A model generated the notes under the pieces. That model saw only the letters and a list, made by a program, of their open reading frames with translations, searched no databases and was not told where the DNA came from. From positions 806,001 to 870,000 of the forward strand of contig JASGJS010000001.1 in assembly GCA_047601185.1 (NCBI GenBank): DNA of 64,000 nucleotides, given 5' to 3'. Of the stretch, positions 32,103 through 40,533 are shown piece by piece (position 1 is the first letter of the stretch; every line of letters starts with the position of its first letter). This DNA comes from JASGJS01 sp047601185 (GTDB taxonomy: Bacteria; Pseudomonadota; Gammaproteobacteria; JAURND01). A program made the translations under genes and the position numbers.

Positions 32103-33224
32103 CTATTTTGCCATCAAATCAATAAATTCCTTAAAAAGTATCTTCGCATCACAAGGGCCAGGGCTCGCTTCAGGGTGTCCTTGAAAACTCAGAGCAGGTT
32201 TACCGGTATGCTTAATCCCCTGTAAGCTGCCATCAAATAATGAACGATGAGTGGCTTGTAAGTCAGCGGGTAAGCTCTCTTCTGCCACCGCAAATCCATG
32301 ATTTTGACTGGTAATTAAGACGGTATTTCCCATTAAATCTTGAACAGGGTGATTGGCGCCGTGATGCCCAAATTTCATTTTAACCGTTTTGGCGCCGCAG
32401 GCCAGGCCCAGCAGTTGGTGCCCTAAGCAGATGCCAAATACGGGGATACTTTCTTGTAAAAAAGTTTGAATGGCGCGGATGGCATAGTCGCAAGGCTCAG
32501 GATCGCCGGGGCCATTGGAGAAAAATACCCCATCAGGTTTGAGGGCTAAAACCGTTTCTGCAGGCGTTTGAGCGGGGACAACGGTCAGACGGCAGCCACT
32601 TTCAACTAAATTTCTCAAAATATTTCGTTTCACCCCAAAATCATAGACGACGACATGAAAAGGTAAGGTTTCGGGGGCGTAATAGTGATAACCGCCGGTG
32701 GTCTGCCAGTTCCCTTCTGTCCATGTGTAGGGGGTTTTGGTGCTGACGACCTGCGCCAGATCCATTCCTGCTAATCCAGGGAAGCTACGGGCTTGGAGCA
32801 AGGCTTCTTCGGCATCGGTCCCGCTAGTAATGCACCCATTTAAGGCGCCTTTGGTTTGTAATAAACGGGTGAGGCGACGGGTGTCGATATCCGCAATCGC
32901 CACTACGCCATTGGCTTTTAAATAGGCGTCGAGGCTTTGTTGTTGGCGATAATTGCTGGCTAAGCGGGGTAAATCGCGAATAATCAGTCCAGCTGCCCAG
33001 ATTTGGTCGGATTCCTCATCTTCATAGTTGGCGCCGGTATTGCCAATGTGAGGATAGGTGAGGGTGATGATTTGTTTGGCGTAGGAGGGATCGGTTAAGA
33101 TTTCTTGATACCCCGTCATGGCGGTGTTGAATACCACTTCTCCGACCGTTTGGCCTGCTATGCCTATCGCCGTGCCTTTAAAAATACTGCCATCTTCAAG
33201 GACTAATAATGCTGGAGGATTCAT
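32103..33224 (-). CDS. carA: Carbamoyl-phosphate synthase small subunit (glutaminase)
   Basis: CarA hydrolyses glutamine and channels ammonia to CarB for carbamoyl phosphate, feeding arginine and pyrimidine synthesis. The N-terminal domain starts ALLVLEDGSIFKGTAIG. The class I amidotransferase triad is visible in FGICLGHQLLGLACG (Cys nucleophile near residue 265) and FQGHPEASPGP (His, Glu). Length (373 aa) is normal. carB, usually next, is absent: waaA lies downstream in the opposite direction. Between carA and waaA lies a short sequence (GATTGCTTCGTCGCAAAAAG) like dispersed repeats elsewhere. Confidence 0.97.
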   Translation of the reverse strand: MNPPALLVLEDGSIFKGTAIGIAGQTVGEVVFNTAMTGYQEILTDPSYAKQIITLTYPHIGNTGANYEDEESDQIWAAGLIIRDLPRLASNYRQQQSLDAYLKANGVVAIADIDTRRLTRLLQTKGALNGCITSGTDAEEALLQARSFPGLAGMDLAQVVSTKTPYTWTEGNWQTTGGYHYYAPETLPFHVVVYDFGVKRNILRNLVESGCRLTVVPAQTPAETVLALKPDGVFFSNGPGDPEPCDYAIRAIQTFLQESIPVFGICLGHQLLGLACGAKTVKMKFGHHGANHPVQDLMGNTVLITSQNHGFAVAEESLPADLQATHRSLFDGSLQGIKHTGKPALSFQGHPEASPGPCDAKILFKEFIDLMAK

Positions 33225-33289
33225 GTGCGCTTAAATTGAGTGTTATTGGGTGCATTTTACCGCATATTTGGGTCGCTGGATAGTTGTTT

Positions 33290-33375
33290 ACGGGCAAGCT
33301 GCCTGCTCTCCGGGAAGAGAGGCCTTCTCGGGGTGGCTAAAGGCTGGAGTCTGGGAGAGCGGGCTGCTAGCCCGT
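33290..33375. repeat. Repeat B, short degenerate copy (86 bp)
   Basis: The ends are ACGGGCAAGCTGCCTGCTCT and GAGCGGGCTGCTAGCCCGT, inverted with respect to each other as in other repeat B copies. The interior (GGCTAAAGGCTGGAGTCTGG) is short and has lost the TTGCGCC motif. Confidence 0.7.
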
Positions 33376-33510
33376 TTAATCTTTAATATTTCCTTAATAA
33401 CTCAGAGTTATAATGAGCTCAGATGATACGAAAAAGTCACAGAATGAGTCTCGAATAGTATCGAGCGCTACTGTGACAGATAATGTCAAATTCATTATTG
33501 ATGATTGTTT

Positions 33511-34044
33511 ATGCACGATTTTTTTCAAACGGCGGTTAAGTTACTCACCAGTTATAAAACCTTGGTGAGGAGACAGTTGTCGCACCCGGAAAGCACTGAG
33601 CAGCTAGCTCAGCTGGGCTTGCATAAACGCTTACCCACCCGCGAGTCTGACCTATATCACTTATGTGTCAAAGTGATGCATAAGCTCTATGAAGAAGTGG
33701 AAAATTTATCGTTGGGTGGTAAATATTCTGGCTTCGATCAGTTTCTGGATCATATGCGTACGTCGTTAAGCTGCTATCATTTAGATAATGATAGGGTCAT
33801 TCATATTGCGCAAAAGGTCTCCAAAGTCATGTTGGAAGCAATCCAGCTGATGCCCAAGGTGACCATCCAATTGACCGATCAACTGGCTGATAAATTAGAA
33901 TTTTGTAGCAGCTACGTGGCTCAACATGGCCTCCCCGAGCAAAAAAAGGCTTTTCTAAATTCCCTCCATTCCCACTCTTCCCGCAACAGCCATTTCTTCC
34001 AGCCCCTCCTGGATAATTTTCAAAAAACCCTTTCCGCCTCTTGA
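33511..34044 (+). CDS. Unrecognised 177-aa helical protein
   Basis: No family is recognised. It is mostly alpha-helical with many Leu, His and Gln (for example YHLCVKVMHKLYEEVENLSL and HIAQKVSKVMLEAIQLM), no signal peptide and no membrane segment. I start at the ATG 33511; a TTG two codons earlier is possible. A clear Shine-Dalgarno is lacking. The groES promoter overlaps its stop codon. It could be a Legionellales-specific protein, but this is a guess. Confidence 0.5.
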   Translation: MHDFFQTAVKLLTSYKTLVRRQLSHPESTEQLAQLGLHKRLPTRESDLYHLCVKVMHKLYEEVENLSLGGKYSGFDQFLDHMRTSLSCYHLDNDRVIHIAQKVSKVMLEAIQLMPKVTIQLTDQLADKLEFCSSYVAQHGLPEQKKAFLNSLHSHSSRNSHFFQPLLDNFQKTLSAS

Positions 34045-34069
34045 ATTTTTGATTCACCAACACTATATA
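34041..34069 (+). promoter_or_regulatory. Promoter of groESL
   Basis: TTGAAT (34041-34046), a 17-bp spacer and TATATA (34064-34069) form a good vegetative promoter about 65 bp before groES. CTTGAA at the -35 resembles the sigma-32 motif, but the sigma-32 -10 (CCCCAT) is not found at the right distance. There is no CIRCE repeat. Confidence 0.6.
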
Positions 34070-34134
34070 CCTTCTCTCGTACTCGCTTGGTCTGGCCAAG
34101 CAATCTTAAATCCTAATCAGAAGGAGATATGTGC

Positions 34135-34422
34135 ATGAAATTACGTCCATTGGATAATCGCGTTGTGGTCCGGCGCCGCGAAGAAGATCAAAGAACGCCG
34201 GGTGGCATCGTTATCCCTGATACCGCCAAAGAAAAACCGATTCAAGGTGAAGTGGTCGCGGTAGGCCCTGGAAAACGCAATGAAGATGGCAGCCTTTCCC
34301 CCCTTTCAGTCAAAGTTAAAGATAGAGTCTTATTTGGCAAATATGCAGGCACGGAAGTTGAGCTCGATGGTGAAAAATGGCTTGTCATGCGTGAAGATGA
34401 CATCTTGGCTGTTGTCGAGTAA
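34135..34422 (+). CDS. groES: Co-chaperonin GroES
   Basis: GroES forms the heptameric lid of the GroEL folding chamber. The sequence has the family N-terminus MKLRPLDNRVVVRR, the mobile loop EEDQRTPGGIVIPDTAKEKP near residues 17-35 and the C-terminal VMREDDILAVVE. Length (95 aa) is normal. AAGGAG lies 10 bp before the ATG at 34135; an ATG two codons upstream is too close to the SD. It is followed after 39 bp by groL with its own SD (GGAG). Confidence 0.98.
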   Translation: MKLRPLDNRVVVRRREEDQRTPGGIVIPDTAKEKPIQGEVVAVGPGKRNEDGSLSPLSVKVKDRVLFGKYAGTEVELDGEKWLVMREDDILAVVE

Positions 34423-34461
34423 TGAATTCATTGATAACTATTTTTTGGAGATGAAACAAAA

Positions 34462-36111
34462 ATGAGTGCTAAAGAAATTAAATTTGCAGATTTATCGCGT
34501 CAAGCGCTAATTAATGGCGTTAATGTGCTTGCAGACGCTGTTAAAGTCACGTTAGGCCCCAGAGGTCGAATCGTTGCGATCGAAAAAGCTTTTGGAGCCC
34601 CCACTTTAACCAAAGACGGCGTCACCGTTGCCAAAGAAATCGAACTTAAAGATAAATTTGAGAACATGGGTGCTCAAATCGTCAAAGAAGTGGCCTCTAA
34701 GACCTCTGACGTTGCCGGTGATGGAACAACCACCGCAACTGTGTTGGCTCAAGCCATTGTGGTTGAAGGGATGAAGTCAGTGACCGCTGGCATGAATCCT
34801 ATGGATCTGAAACGCGGAATCGACAAAGCTGTGGCTGCAGCCGTCGAAGAGCTGAAAAAAATGTCCAAACCTTGTGCCGATCAAAAATCCATTGCCCAAG
34901 TGGGAACCATTTCTGCAAATTCCGACGAAGCGATTGGCAGCATCATTGCGCAAGCTATGGAGAAAGTGGGTAAAGAAGGCGTCATCACCGTCGAAGATGG
35001 TTCTGGTTTTGAAAACTCTTTAGACGTTGTCGAAGGTATGCAATTCGATCGTGGTTACCTCTCGCCTTACTTTATCAATAACCAGCAAAACATGAGCGCT
35101 GAGTTGGAAAATCCTTTCGTATTATTGGTCGAAAAGAAAATCTCCAATATTAGAGATTTATTACCGGTATTAGAAGCCGTCGCCAAATCTGGACGTTCTC
35201 TGTTGTTAATCGCAGAAGATGTCGAAGGTGAAGCTTTGGCCACCTTAGTGGTCAACACCATTCGCGGTACCGTGAAAGTCGTTGCTGTCAAAGCCCCAGG
35301 CTTCGGTGATCGTCGTAAAGCCATGTTGCAAGATATTGCTATCTTAACTAAAGCAAAATTAATTTCTGAAGAAGTAGGGATTAATTTAGAAGGCGCCACT
35401 TTAGCAGATTTAGGGGTTGCCAAACGGGTAGTCGTCACCAAAGAAAATACCACCATCATTGATGGCGCTGGTGACTCAGCTGATATCCAAGCCCGCATTA
35501 CCCAGCTGCGCACAGAAATTGAAAAGACCAGTTCCGACTATGATCGCGAAAAACTGCAAGAAAGATTAGCCAAGTTGGCCGGTGGTGTCGCAGTTATTAA
35601 AGTGGGCGCCGCAACCGAAATCGAAATGAAAGAAAAGAAAGCCCGCGTGGAAGATGCCTTGCATGCGACGCGTGCTGCAGTTGAAGAAGGCGTGGTGCCT
35701 GGCGGTGGTGTGGCATTGGTTCGTGCGATTCAAGGCCTTAAAAACCTAAAAACCGATAACGATGATCAAAATGTTGGGATCGCCATTTTAAGACGGGCAA
35801 TGGAATCTCCATTGCGTCAAATCGTTGCCAATGCTGGCGAAGAAGCTTCCGTGATCTTGGCCAAAGTGGCTGAAGGTTCTGGTAACTATGGTTACAACGC
35901 GGCTACCGGTGAGTTTGGCGATATGGTCGAGCTCGGCATTTTAGATCCTACTAAAGTGACGCGTACCGCTTTACAACACGCGGCTTCCATTGCAGGCCTG
36001 CTGATTACCACTGGCGCTATGATCGCTGAACTCCCTAAAAAGGAAAGCGCTCCAGTAGGGGGTGATATGGGCGGCATGGGAGGAATGGGTGGTATGGGCG
36101 GTATGATGTAG
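34462..36111 (+). CDS. groL: Chaperonin GroEL
   Basis: GroEL is the tetradecameric ATP-dependent folding machine. Motifs include VTLGPRGRIV near residue 30, VAGDGTTTATVLAQAI near 85 (ATP site), the apical-domain hydrophobic stretch around PYFINNQQNMSAELENPF near 200, and AAVEEGVVPGGGVALVRA near 405. The C-terminus is the usual GGM tail. LGPRGRIV replaces the common LGPKGRNV, which is a small lineage-specific difference. Length is 549 aa. Repeat B copies follow and may terminate the transcript. Confidence 0.98.
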   Translation: MSAKEIKFADLSRQALINGVNVLADAVKVTLGPRGRIVAIEKAFGAPTLTKDGVTVAKEIELKDKFENMGAQIVKEVASKTSDVAGDGTTTATVLAQAIVVEGMKSVTAGMNPMDLKRGIDKAVAAAVEELKKMSKPCADQKSIAQVGTISANSDEAIGSIIAQAMEKVGKEGVITVEDGSGFENSLDVVEGMQFDRGYLSPYFINNQQNMSAELENPFVLLVEKKISNIRDLLPVLEAVAKSGRSLLLIAEDVEGEALATLVVNTIRGTVKVVAVKAPGFGDRRKAMLQDIAILTKAKLISEEVGINLEGATLADLGVAKRVVVTKENTTIIDGAGDSADIQARITQLRTEIEKTSSDYDREKLQERLAKLAGGVAVIKVGAATEIEMKEKKARVEDALHATRAAVEEGVVPGGGVALVRAIQGLKNLKTDNDDQNVGIAILRRAMESPLRQIVANAGEEASVILAKVAEGSGNYGYNAATGEFGDMVELGILDPTKVTRTALQHAASIAGLLITTGAMIAELPKKESAPVGGDMGGMGGMGGMGGMM

Positions 36112-36123
36112 TAAAAATGAGTA

Positions 36124-36253
36124 AGCGGGCTAGCAGCCCGCGCTCCCAAATCTTGCGCCTTTCATTGCAAAAGCCAAGTGTAAGTTTTTCGCTTTCTTAT
36201 GCTTTATATTTTGAATGAAGCTCGGTCTTGGGAGCGCGGGCTGCTAGCCCGCT
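36124..36253. repeat. Repeat B, 130-bp copy
   Basis: The ends AGCGGGCTAGCAGCCCGC and GCGGGCTGCTAGCCCGCT are perfect inverted copies, with TCTTGCGCC and TTCATTGCAA after the left end as in the copies at 5588 and 45930. The interior differs in length. It lies 12 bp after groL. Confidence 0.85.
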
Positions 36254-36453
36254 TAAAATAAGCTTATGATTTAACTAAAAGTACTCCAAGGCTTGGTAAT
36301 GGTATTAATTGGGTGAGGCTCGGGCTCTTTGGAGCGCGGGCTGCTAGCCCGCTTAAAATAAGCTTATGATTTAACTAAAAGTACTCCAAGGCTTGGTAAT
36401 AGTATTAATTGGGTGAGGCTCGGGCTCTTTGGAGCGCGGGCTGCTAACCCGCT
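36254..36453 (+). repeat. 100-bp tandem duplication carrying a repeat B end
   Basis: Two 100-bp units (36254-36353 and 36354-36453) follow each other with only a few differences (for example TGGTATT/TAGTATT and CTAGCCC/CTAACCC). Each ends in GGAGCGCGGGCTGCTA(G/A)CCC, the right end of repeat B, so the junction looks like amplification of one end after element insertion. Confidence 0.9.
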
Positions 36454-36495
36454 AAAAAAGCTTTTAATCTTTAAGAAATTCCCTGAGAAATTCTC

Positions 36496-36524
36496 TTGAC
36501 TTTTGTTTCCTGCTGCCTCAAAAT
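36496..36524 (+). promoter_or_regulatory. Promoter of the tRNA-tuf operon
   Basis: TTGACT (36496-36501), a 17-bp spacer and CAAAAT (36519-36524) precede the first tRNA by 18 bp. The GC-rich discriminator GGCCCA after the -10 is typical of promoters under stringent control. Confidence 0.65.
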
Positions 36525-36542
36525 GGCCCACCTGAATTTTTT

Positions 36543-36629
<87 letters not shown>

Positions 36630-36668
36630 TGTAAATGCCGTGAGCATGGGTGGGAAAAAATCAACAGT

Positions 36669-36742
36669 GCGGGTGTAGTTCAATGGTAGAACTTCAGCCT
36701 TCCAAGCTGATAGCGTGGGTTCGATTCCCATCACCCGCTCCA
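36669..36742 (+). tRNA. tRNA-Gly (TCC)
   Basis: The acceptor stem GCGGGTG pairs with the 3' side CACCCGC, followed by T and CCA. The anticodon loop contains CTTCCAA, anticodon TCC. T-arm GGTTCGATTCC is standard. 41 bp after tRNA-Tyr. Confidence 0.95.
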
Positions 36743-36743
36743 G

Positions 36744-36819
<76 letters not shown>

Positions 36820-36905
36820 TTAGATGTAGATGGGAAGGATCGCAAGGGTCCACCCCTGGCTATAAGTTTCGTAAATATTTAAATTCCTCAGTGGGAGAAA
36901 ACTGC

Positions 36906-38096
36906 ATGTCAAAGGAAAAATTTGATCGTAGCAAAGAACATGTCAACGTGGGAACGATTGGTCACGTCGACCATGGTAAGACCACGCTAACTGCTGCTTT
37001 GACCAAAGTATTGTCTAAAAAATATGGTGGAAGTGCATTAGCTTATGATCAAATCGATAAAGCACCTGAAGAAAAAGCCCGTGGTATCACTATTGCCACC
37101 GCTCACGTGGAATATCAATCCGACAAACGTCACTATGCCCACGTCGACTGCCCAGGCCATGCCGACTATGTGAAGAACATGATCACCGGTGCTGCTCAAA
37201 TGGACGGCGCTATTTTAGTCGTCTCCGCAGCCGATGGCCCAATGCCACAAACCCGCGAACACATCTTGTTGGCTCGCCAAGTCGGTGTGCCTTACATCGT
37301 GGTGTATTTAAACAAAGCTGACATGGTTGACGATGCAGAATTATTAGAATTGGTTGAAATGGAAATTCGTGACTTGCTGAGCAAATATGATTTCCCAGGC
37401 GATACTACCCCAATCGTAGTAGGATCTGCTTTAAAGGCGTTAGAAGGCGATCAAAACGAAATTGGTGAACCATCGATCTTGAAACTGGTCAGCGTGATGG
37501 ATGATTATTTCCCAATGCCGGAACGTAAAATTGATCAACCGTTCTTAATGCCGATTGAAGACGTCTTCTCCATTTCTGGCCGTGGTACAGTAGTGACCGG
37601 TAGAGTGGAAAGAGGGATTGTCAAAGTCGGTGAAGAAGTGGAAATTGTGGGTATTAAAGACACCATCAAAACCACCTGCACTGGCGTTGAGATGTTCCGT
37701 AAATTGTTAGACGAAGGTCGCGCGGGTGATAACGTGGGTGTTCTGTTAAGAGGCACCAAACGAGAAGAAGTGGAGCGTGGTCAAGTGTTAGCTAAACCCG
37801 GCAGTATTAAACCACATACCAAGTTTGAAGCTGAAGTTTACGTATTATCGAAAGATGAAGGGGGCCGTCATACGCCATTCTTCAAAGGGTACCGTCCGCA
37901 GTTTTATTTCCGAACCACTGACGTGACTGGAGAAGTGAAATTGCCTGATGGTGTTGAGATGGTCATGCCAGGCGACAACATCCAAATGACCATTACCTTG
38001 ATCGCACCGATCGCGATGGAAAAAGGTTTGAAGTTTGCGATTCGTGAAGGTGGCCGAACTGTCGGTGCCGGAGTCGTTTCTAAAGTGATTGAATAA
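36906..38096 (+). CDS. tuf: Elongation factor Tu, copy 1
   Basis: EF-Tu carries aminoacyl-tRNA to the ribosome as a GTP complex. G1 is GHVDHGKTTL near residue 19, switch II DCPGHADY near 81 and NKAD near 136. The protein (396 aa) is identical in sequence to copy 2 at 53745-54935, but the genes differ at about 30 silent sites in two clusters. The start at 36906 is set by GGGAG 9 bp upstream and by identity to copy 2. It is the protein gene of the tRNA-tuf operon; a palindrome follows. Confidence 0.98.
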   Translation: MSKEKFDRSKEHVNVGTIGHVDHGKTTLTAALTKVLSKKYGGSALAYDQIDKAPEEKARGITIATAHVEYQSDKRHYAHVDCPGHADYVKNMITGAAQMDGAILVVSAADGPMPQTREHILLARQVGVPYIVVYLNKADMVDDAELLELVEMEIRDLLSKYDFPGDTTPIVVGSALKALEGDQNEIGEPSILKLVSVMDDYFPMPERKIDQPFLMPIEDVFSISGRGTVVTGRVERGIVKVGEEVEIVGIKDTIKTTCTGVEMFRKLLDEGRAGDNVGVLLRGTKREEVERGQVLAKPGSIKPHTKFEAEVYVLSKDEGGRHTPFFKGYRPQFYFRTTDVTGEVKLPDGVEMVMPGDNIQMTITLIAPIAMEKGLKFAIREGGRTVGAGVVSKVIE

Positions 38097-38194
38097 AAAA
38101 AACGAGGTCGGTGTGCGATGTGGCTTGTCTTCAAGCGAAGGCAGCTGTATTGTAAGGCAGAAAAGTTCGAATCCCCTCAAGTGGTCAGCTTTTA

Positions 38195-38283
38195 GGGGAT
38201 TTCGGTGAAAAAAGTGTCTGAGAAAGCGGAGCATACGAATAGTATGTGAGCATTTCGAAGACACTTTTTTCACCGAAATCCCC
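38195..38283. repeat. Long palindrome with conserved 44-nt core (family C, copy 2)
   Basis: Two perfect 25-bp arms (38195-38219 and 38259-38283, starting GGGGATTTCGGTG) flank a core with an inner stem CATAC/GTATG around 38232-38246. Weaker complementarity extends outward to about 38170-38310. The core (38217-38260) is 80% identical to that at 49-92 on the other strand, with two compensatory pair changes in the inner stem. It lies between tuf1 and tRNA-Trp and could terminate or process the transcript. Confidence 0.8.
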
Positions 38284-38322
38284 AAAAGATGGCCGCGCTT
38301 ATCGAGGGGGCTAAGTAGTAAA

Positions 38323-38398
38323 AGGTCAGTAGCTCAATCGGTAGAGCGCCGGTCTCCAAAACCGTAGGTTGGGGGTTCGATTCCCTCCTGGCCTGCCA
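38323..38398 (+). tRNA. tRNA-Trp (CCA)
   Basis: The acceptor AGGTCAG pairs with CTGGCCT (one G-T pair), followed by G and CCA. The anticodon loop is TCTCCAAAA, anticodon CCA. It precedes secE, the standard trpT-secE linkage of gammaproteobacteria. Confidence 0.95.
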
Positions 38399-38423
38399 TT
38401 TGCGGGTAATTAAAAAGTTTTCT

Positions 38424-38813
38424 ATGAATAAAAAAACAGGAACATCATCTACACTCAAATCCTCCAGCTGGGACGGTGTAAAATGGGGTGTGGTATTACT
38501 GCTGATTATTGCAGGACTCTGGGCAAATTATTATTACAGCCAAATTGATTGGCCCCTACGTTTAGTAGGCTGGATCCTATTAGCCTGCTTAGCGGTGCTC
38601 ATCAGTTCCAGAACCGCGTTTGGGCGTAAAACTTGGCGGTTTTTCAAGGATGCTCGAGGAGAATTACGTAAAGTCGTATGGCCAACCCGGCAAGAAACCT
38701 TCCAGACCACGGCATTAATTATTGTGTTGGTGATTATTATGGCCCTGTTATTGTGGGGCGTTGATTCCTTATTACTATGGATCATTGGTTTATTGATGGG
38801 GCAAAGAGGCTAA
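38424..38813 (+). CDS. secE: Preprotein translocase subunit SecE
   Basis: SecE clamps the SecYEG channel in the inner membrane. The 129-aa protein has the three hydrophobic segments of the long gammaproteobacterial form (residues about 20-36, 43-60 and 95-120) and the conserved cytoplasmic FFKDARGELRKVVWPTRQET-like motif FKDARGELRKVVWPTRQE near 75. The ATG at 38424 is chosen; the longer frame begins inside tRNA-Trp. No good Shine-Dalgarno is visible. nusG follows after 3 bp. Confidence 0.96.
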   Translation: MNKKTGTSSTLKSSSWDGVKWGVVLLLIIAGLWANYYYSQIDWPLRLVGWILLACLAVLISSRTAFGRKTWRFFKDARGELRKVVWPTRQETFQTTALIIVLVIIMALLLWGVDSLLLWIIGLLMGQRG

Positions 38814-38816
38814 GAT

Positions 38817-39365
38817 ATGTCTGAAATTCAAACTGACACCACTAAGCAATGGTATGTTGTGCATACGCGAACCGGTGAAGAACGTTCAGTTGTCTTGCGT
38901 TTGCAAGAAAGAATCCGTAGTCACCACATGGAAGACAAGTTTGGCGAAATCATTGTTCCCACCGAAGAAGTGTTAGAAATGCGTGCGGGGCAAAAACGCA
39001 AAACGGAAAGAAAATTTTTTCCGGGTTATGTCTGGGTAGAAATGATTATGGATGCCCAAACCTGGCATTTCATTAAAGAAATCCAAGGCGTCATTGGCTT
39101 TATTGGCGGCAAGAAACCTGCAGCCATTCCGGCAAAACAAGCAGATTCTATCTTAAGAAGAGTTCAGGAAGGGATTAATAAGCCCAGACCTAAAGTCTTG
39201 TTTGAGCCGGGGCAAGTGGTGAGAGTGATCGAAGGGCCTTTTGCGGATTTCAATGGTGTTGTCGAAGATGTGAATTACGAAAAAAATCGCTTAAGGGTAT
39301 CCGTACTGATTTTTGGTCGCTCTACCCCGGTTGAATTGGAATTTACGCAAGTCACAAAATCTTAA
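38817..39365 (+). CDS. nusG: Transcription termination/antitermination factor NusG
   Basis: NusG binds RNA polymerase, suppresses pausing and links it to Rho or the ribosome. The NGN domain starts KQWYVVHTRTGEERSVVLRL and includes FFPGYVWVEM near residue 63. The KOW domain begins FEPGQVVRVIEGPFADFNG near 128. Length (182 aa) is as in E. coli (181). Organised directly after secE and before rplK, as is usual. Confidence 0.98.
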   Translation: MSEIQTDTTKQWYVVHTRTGEERSVVLRLQERIRSHHMEDKFGEIIVPTEEVLEMRAGQKRKTERKFFPGYVWVEMIMDAQTWHFIKEIQGVIGFIGGKKPAAIPAKQADSILRRVQEGINKPRPKVLFEPGQVVRVIEGPFADFNGVVEDVNYEKNRLRVSVLIFGRSTPVELEFTQVTKS

Positions 39366-39394
39366 TACACGAACATGTGAGAGTGGAGTAAAAG

Positions 39395-39829
39395 ATGGCA
39401 AAAAAAATTCAAGCCTATGTTAAATTGCAGGTCAAAGCGGGACAAGCAAATCCAAGTCCACCCGTAGGCCCTGCATTAGGCCAACAAGGCGTTAATATTA
39501 TGGAGTTTTGTAAAGCATTCAACGCCAGAACCCAATCACTAGAGCCCGGTTTGCCGACGCCTGTGATTATAACGGTTTACAGTGACAGAAGTTTTACGTT
39601 TGTCACCAAAACCACCCCGACTCCCATCTTAATTAAAAAGGCGTTGGGTATCCAAAGCGGCAGCGCAACACCGCATACCAACAAAGTCGGTACATTAACG
39701 CTAGCGCAAGTAGAAGAAATTGCTAAGGTCAAACAACCTGACTTAACCGCAGCGGATATGAAGGCTGCGATGCGTACCGTTGCAGGTACAGCACGTAGTA
39801 TGGGTGTAGAGGTAGAAGGGGAAATCTAA
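39395..39829 (+). CDS. rplK: 50S ribosomal protein L11
   Basis: L11 is part of the GTPase-associated centre and stalk base. Family motifs are VKLQVKAGQANPSPPVGPAL at residues 8-27, LGQQGVNIMEFCKAFN next, and the C-terminal RNA-binding domain ending TAADMKAAMRTVAGTARSMG. It has 144 aa. GTGGAG precedes the ATG. Its stop overlaps the rplA ATG by one base. Confidence 0.98.
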   Translation: MAKKIQAYVKLQVKAGQANPSPPVGPALGQQGVNIMEFCKAFNARTQSLEPGLPTPVIITVYSDRSFTFVTKTTPTPILIKKALGIQSGSATPHTNKVGTLTLAQVEEIAKVKQPDLTAADMKAAMRTVAGTARSMGVEVEGEI

Positions 39830-40524
39830 TGACAAAATTATCCAAACGACAAAAATCCGCCAAAACTCAGGTTGAGCCAGGTAAGTCTTATCCCGTATCA
39901 GAAGCTTTTAATATGATACAGGCTTATCCAAAACCTAAATTTAATGAAACCGTCGACGTGGCCATTAATTTAGGAATTGATCCTAAAAATTCTGAGCAAA
40001 ACGTCCGTGGTGCTTCTAATTTGCCCAATGGCACAGGAAAAACGGTCAAAGTTGCCGTATTCGCACAAGGCAATAATGCAGATGCTGCGCGTGCGGCAGG
40101 TGCAGAGAAAGTCGGATTTGAAGATTTAGCAGAAGCGATTAAAGGCGGTGATATGGATTTTGATGTGGTGATTGCCACACCTGATTCCATGCGTATCGTC
40201 GGTCAATTAGGCCAAATTTTAGGCCCTCGTGGCTTGATGCCAAATCCCAAAGTGGGCACGGTCACCAATAATGTTGGCGAAGCCGTCACCAACGCTAAAG
40301 GCGGTCAAGTCCGTTATCGTAATGACAAAGGGGGTATTCTCCATTGCACCATCGGTAAACGAGATTTTGAATCCAAAGCCTTAATCGAAAACTTAAAAGC
40401 ACTGTTGGCTGACCTCAAAAAAATTCGTCCCAGCTCAGCGAAGGGGGTATTTTTAAAGAAAATTACTGTCTCTTCCACGATGGGGCCTGGTGTTATTATT
40501 GATCAAAGCTCTTTAGAGGGGTAG
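39829..40524 (+). CDS. rplA: 50S ribosomal protein L1
   Basis: L1 forms the mobile stalk that handles E-site tRNA, and is the usual repressor of the rplKA mRNA. The signature QLGQILGPRGLMPNPKVGTV lies near residue 125, followed by KGGQVRYRNDKGGILHCTIG. Length (231 aa) is typical. It is translated from TAATG at the rplK stop. A palindromic element and the L10 leader follow. Confidence 0.98.
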   Translation: MTKLSKRQKSAKTQVEPGKSYPVSEAFNMIQAYPKPKFNETVDVAINLGIDPKNSEQNVRGASNLPNGTGKTVKVAVFAQGNNADAARAAGAEKVGFEDLAEAIKGGDMDFDVVIATPDSMRIVGQLGQILGPRGLMPNPKVGTVTNNVGEAVTNAKGGQVRYRNDKGGILHCTIGKRDFESKALIENLKALLADLKKIRPSSAKGVFLKKITVSSTMGPGVIIDQSSLEG

Positions 40525-40533
40525 ATCAAAATG

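Noticed and set aside
34041..34069. Sigma-32 heat-shock promoter for groESL
   Set aside because: CTTGAA is present but the CCCCAT -10 is missing at the proper distance; the vegetative reading TTGAAT-17-TATATA fits better.
38097..38194. tRNA-like T-arm (AGTTCGAATCCCCT) after tuf1
   Set aside because: No acceptor stem, D-arm or anticodon arm can be fitted around it; at most a tRNA fragment.
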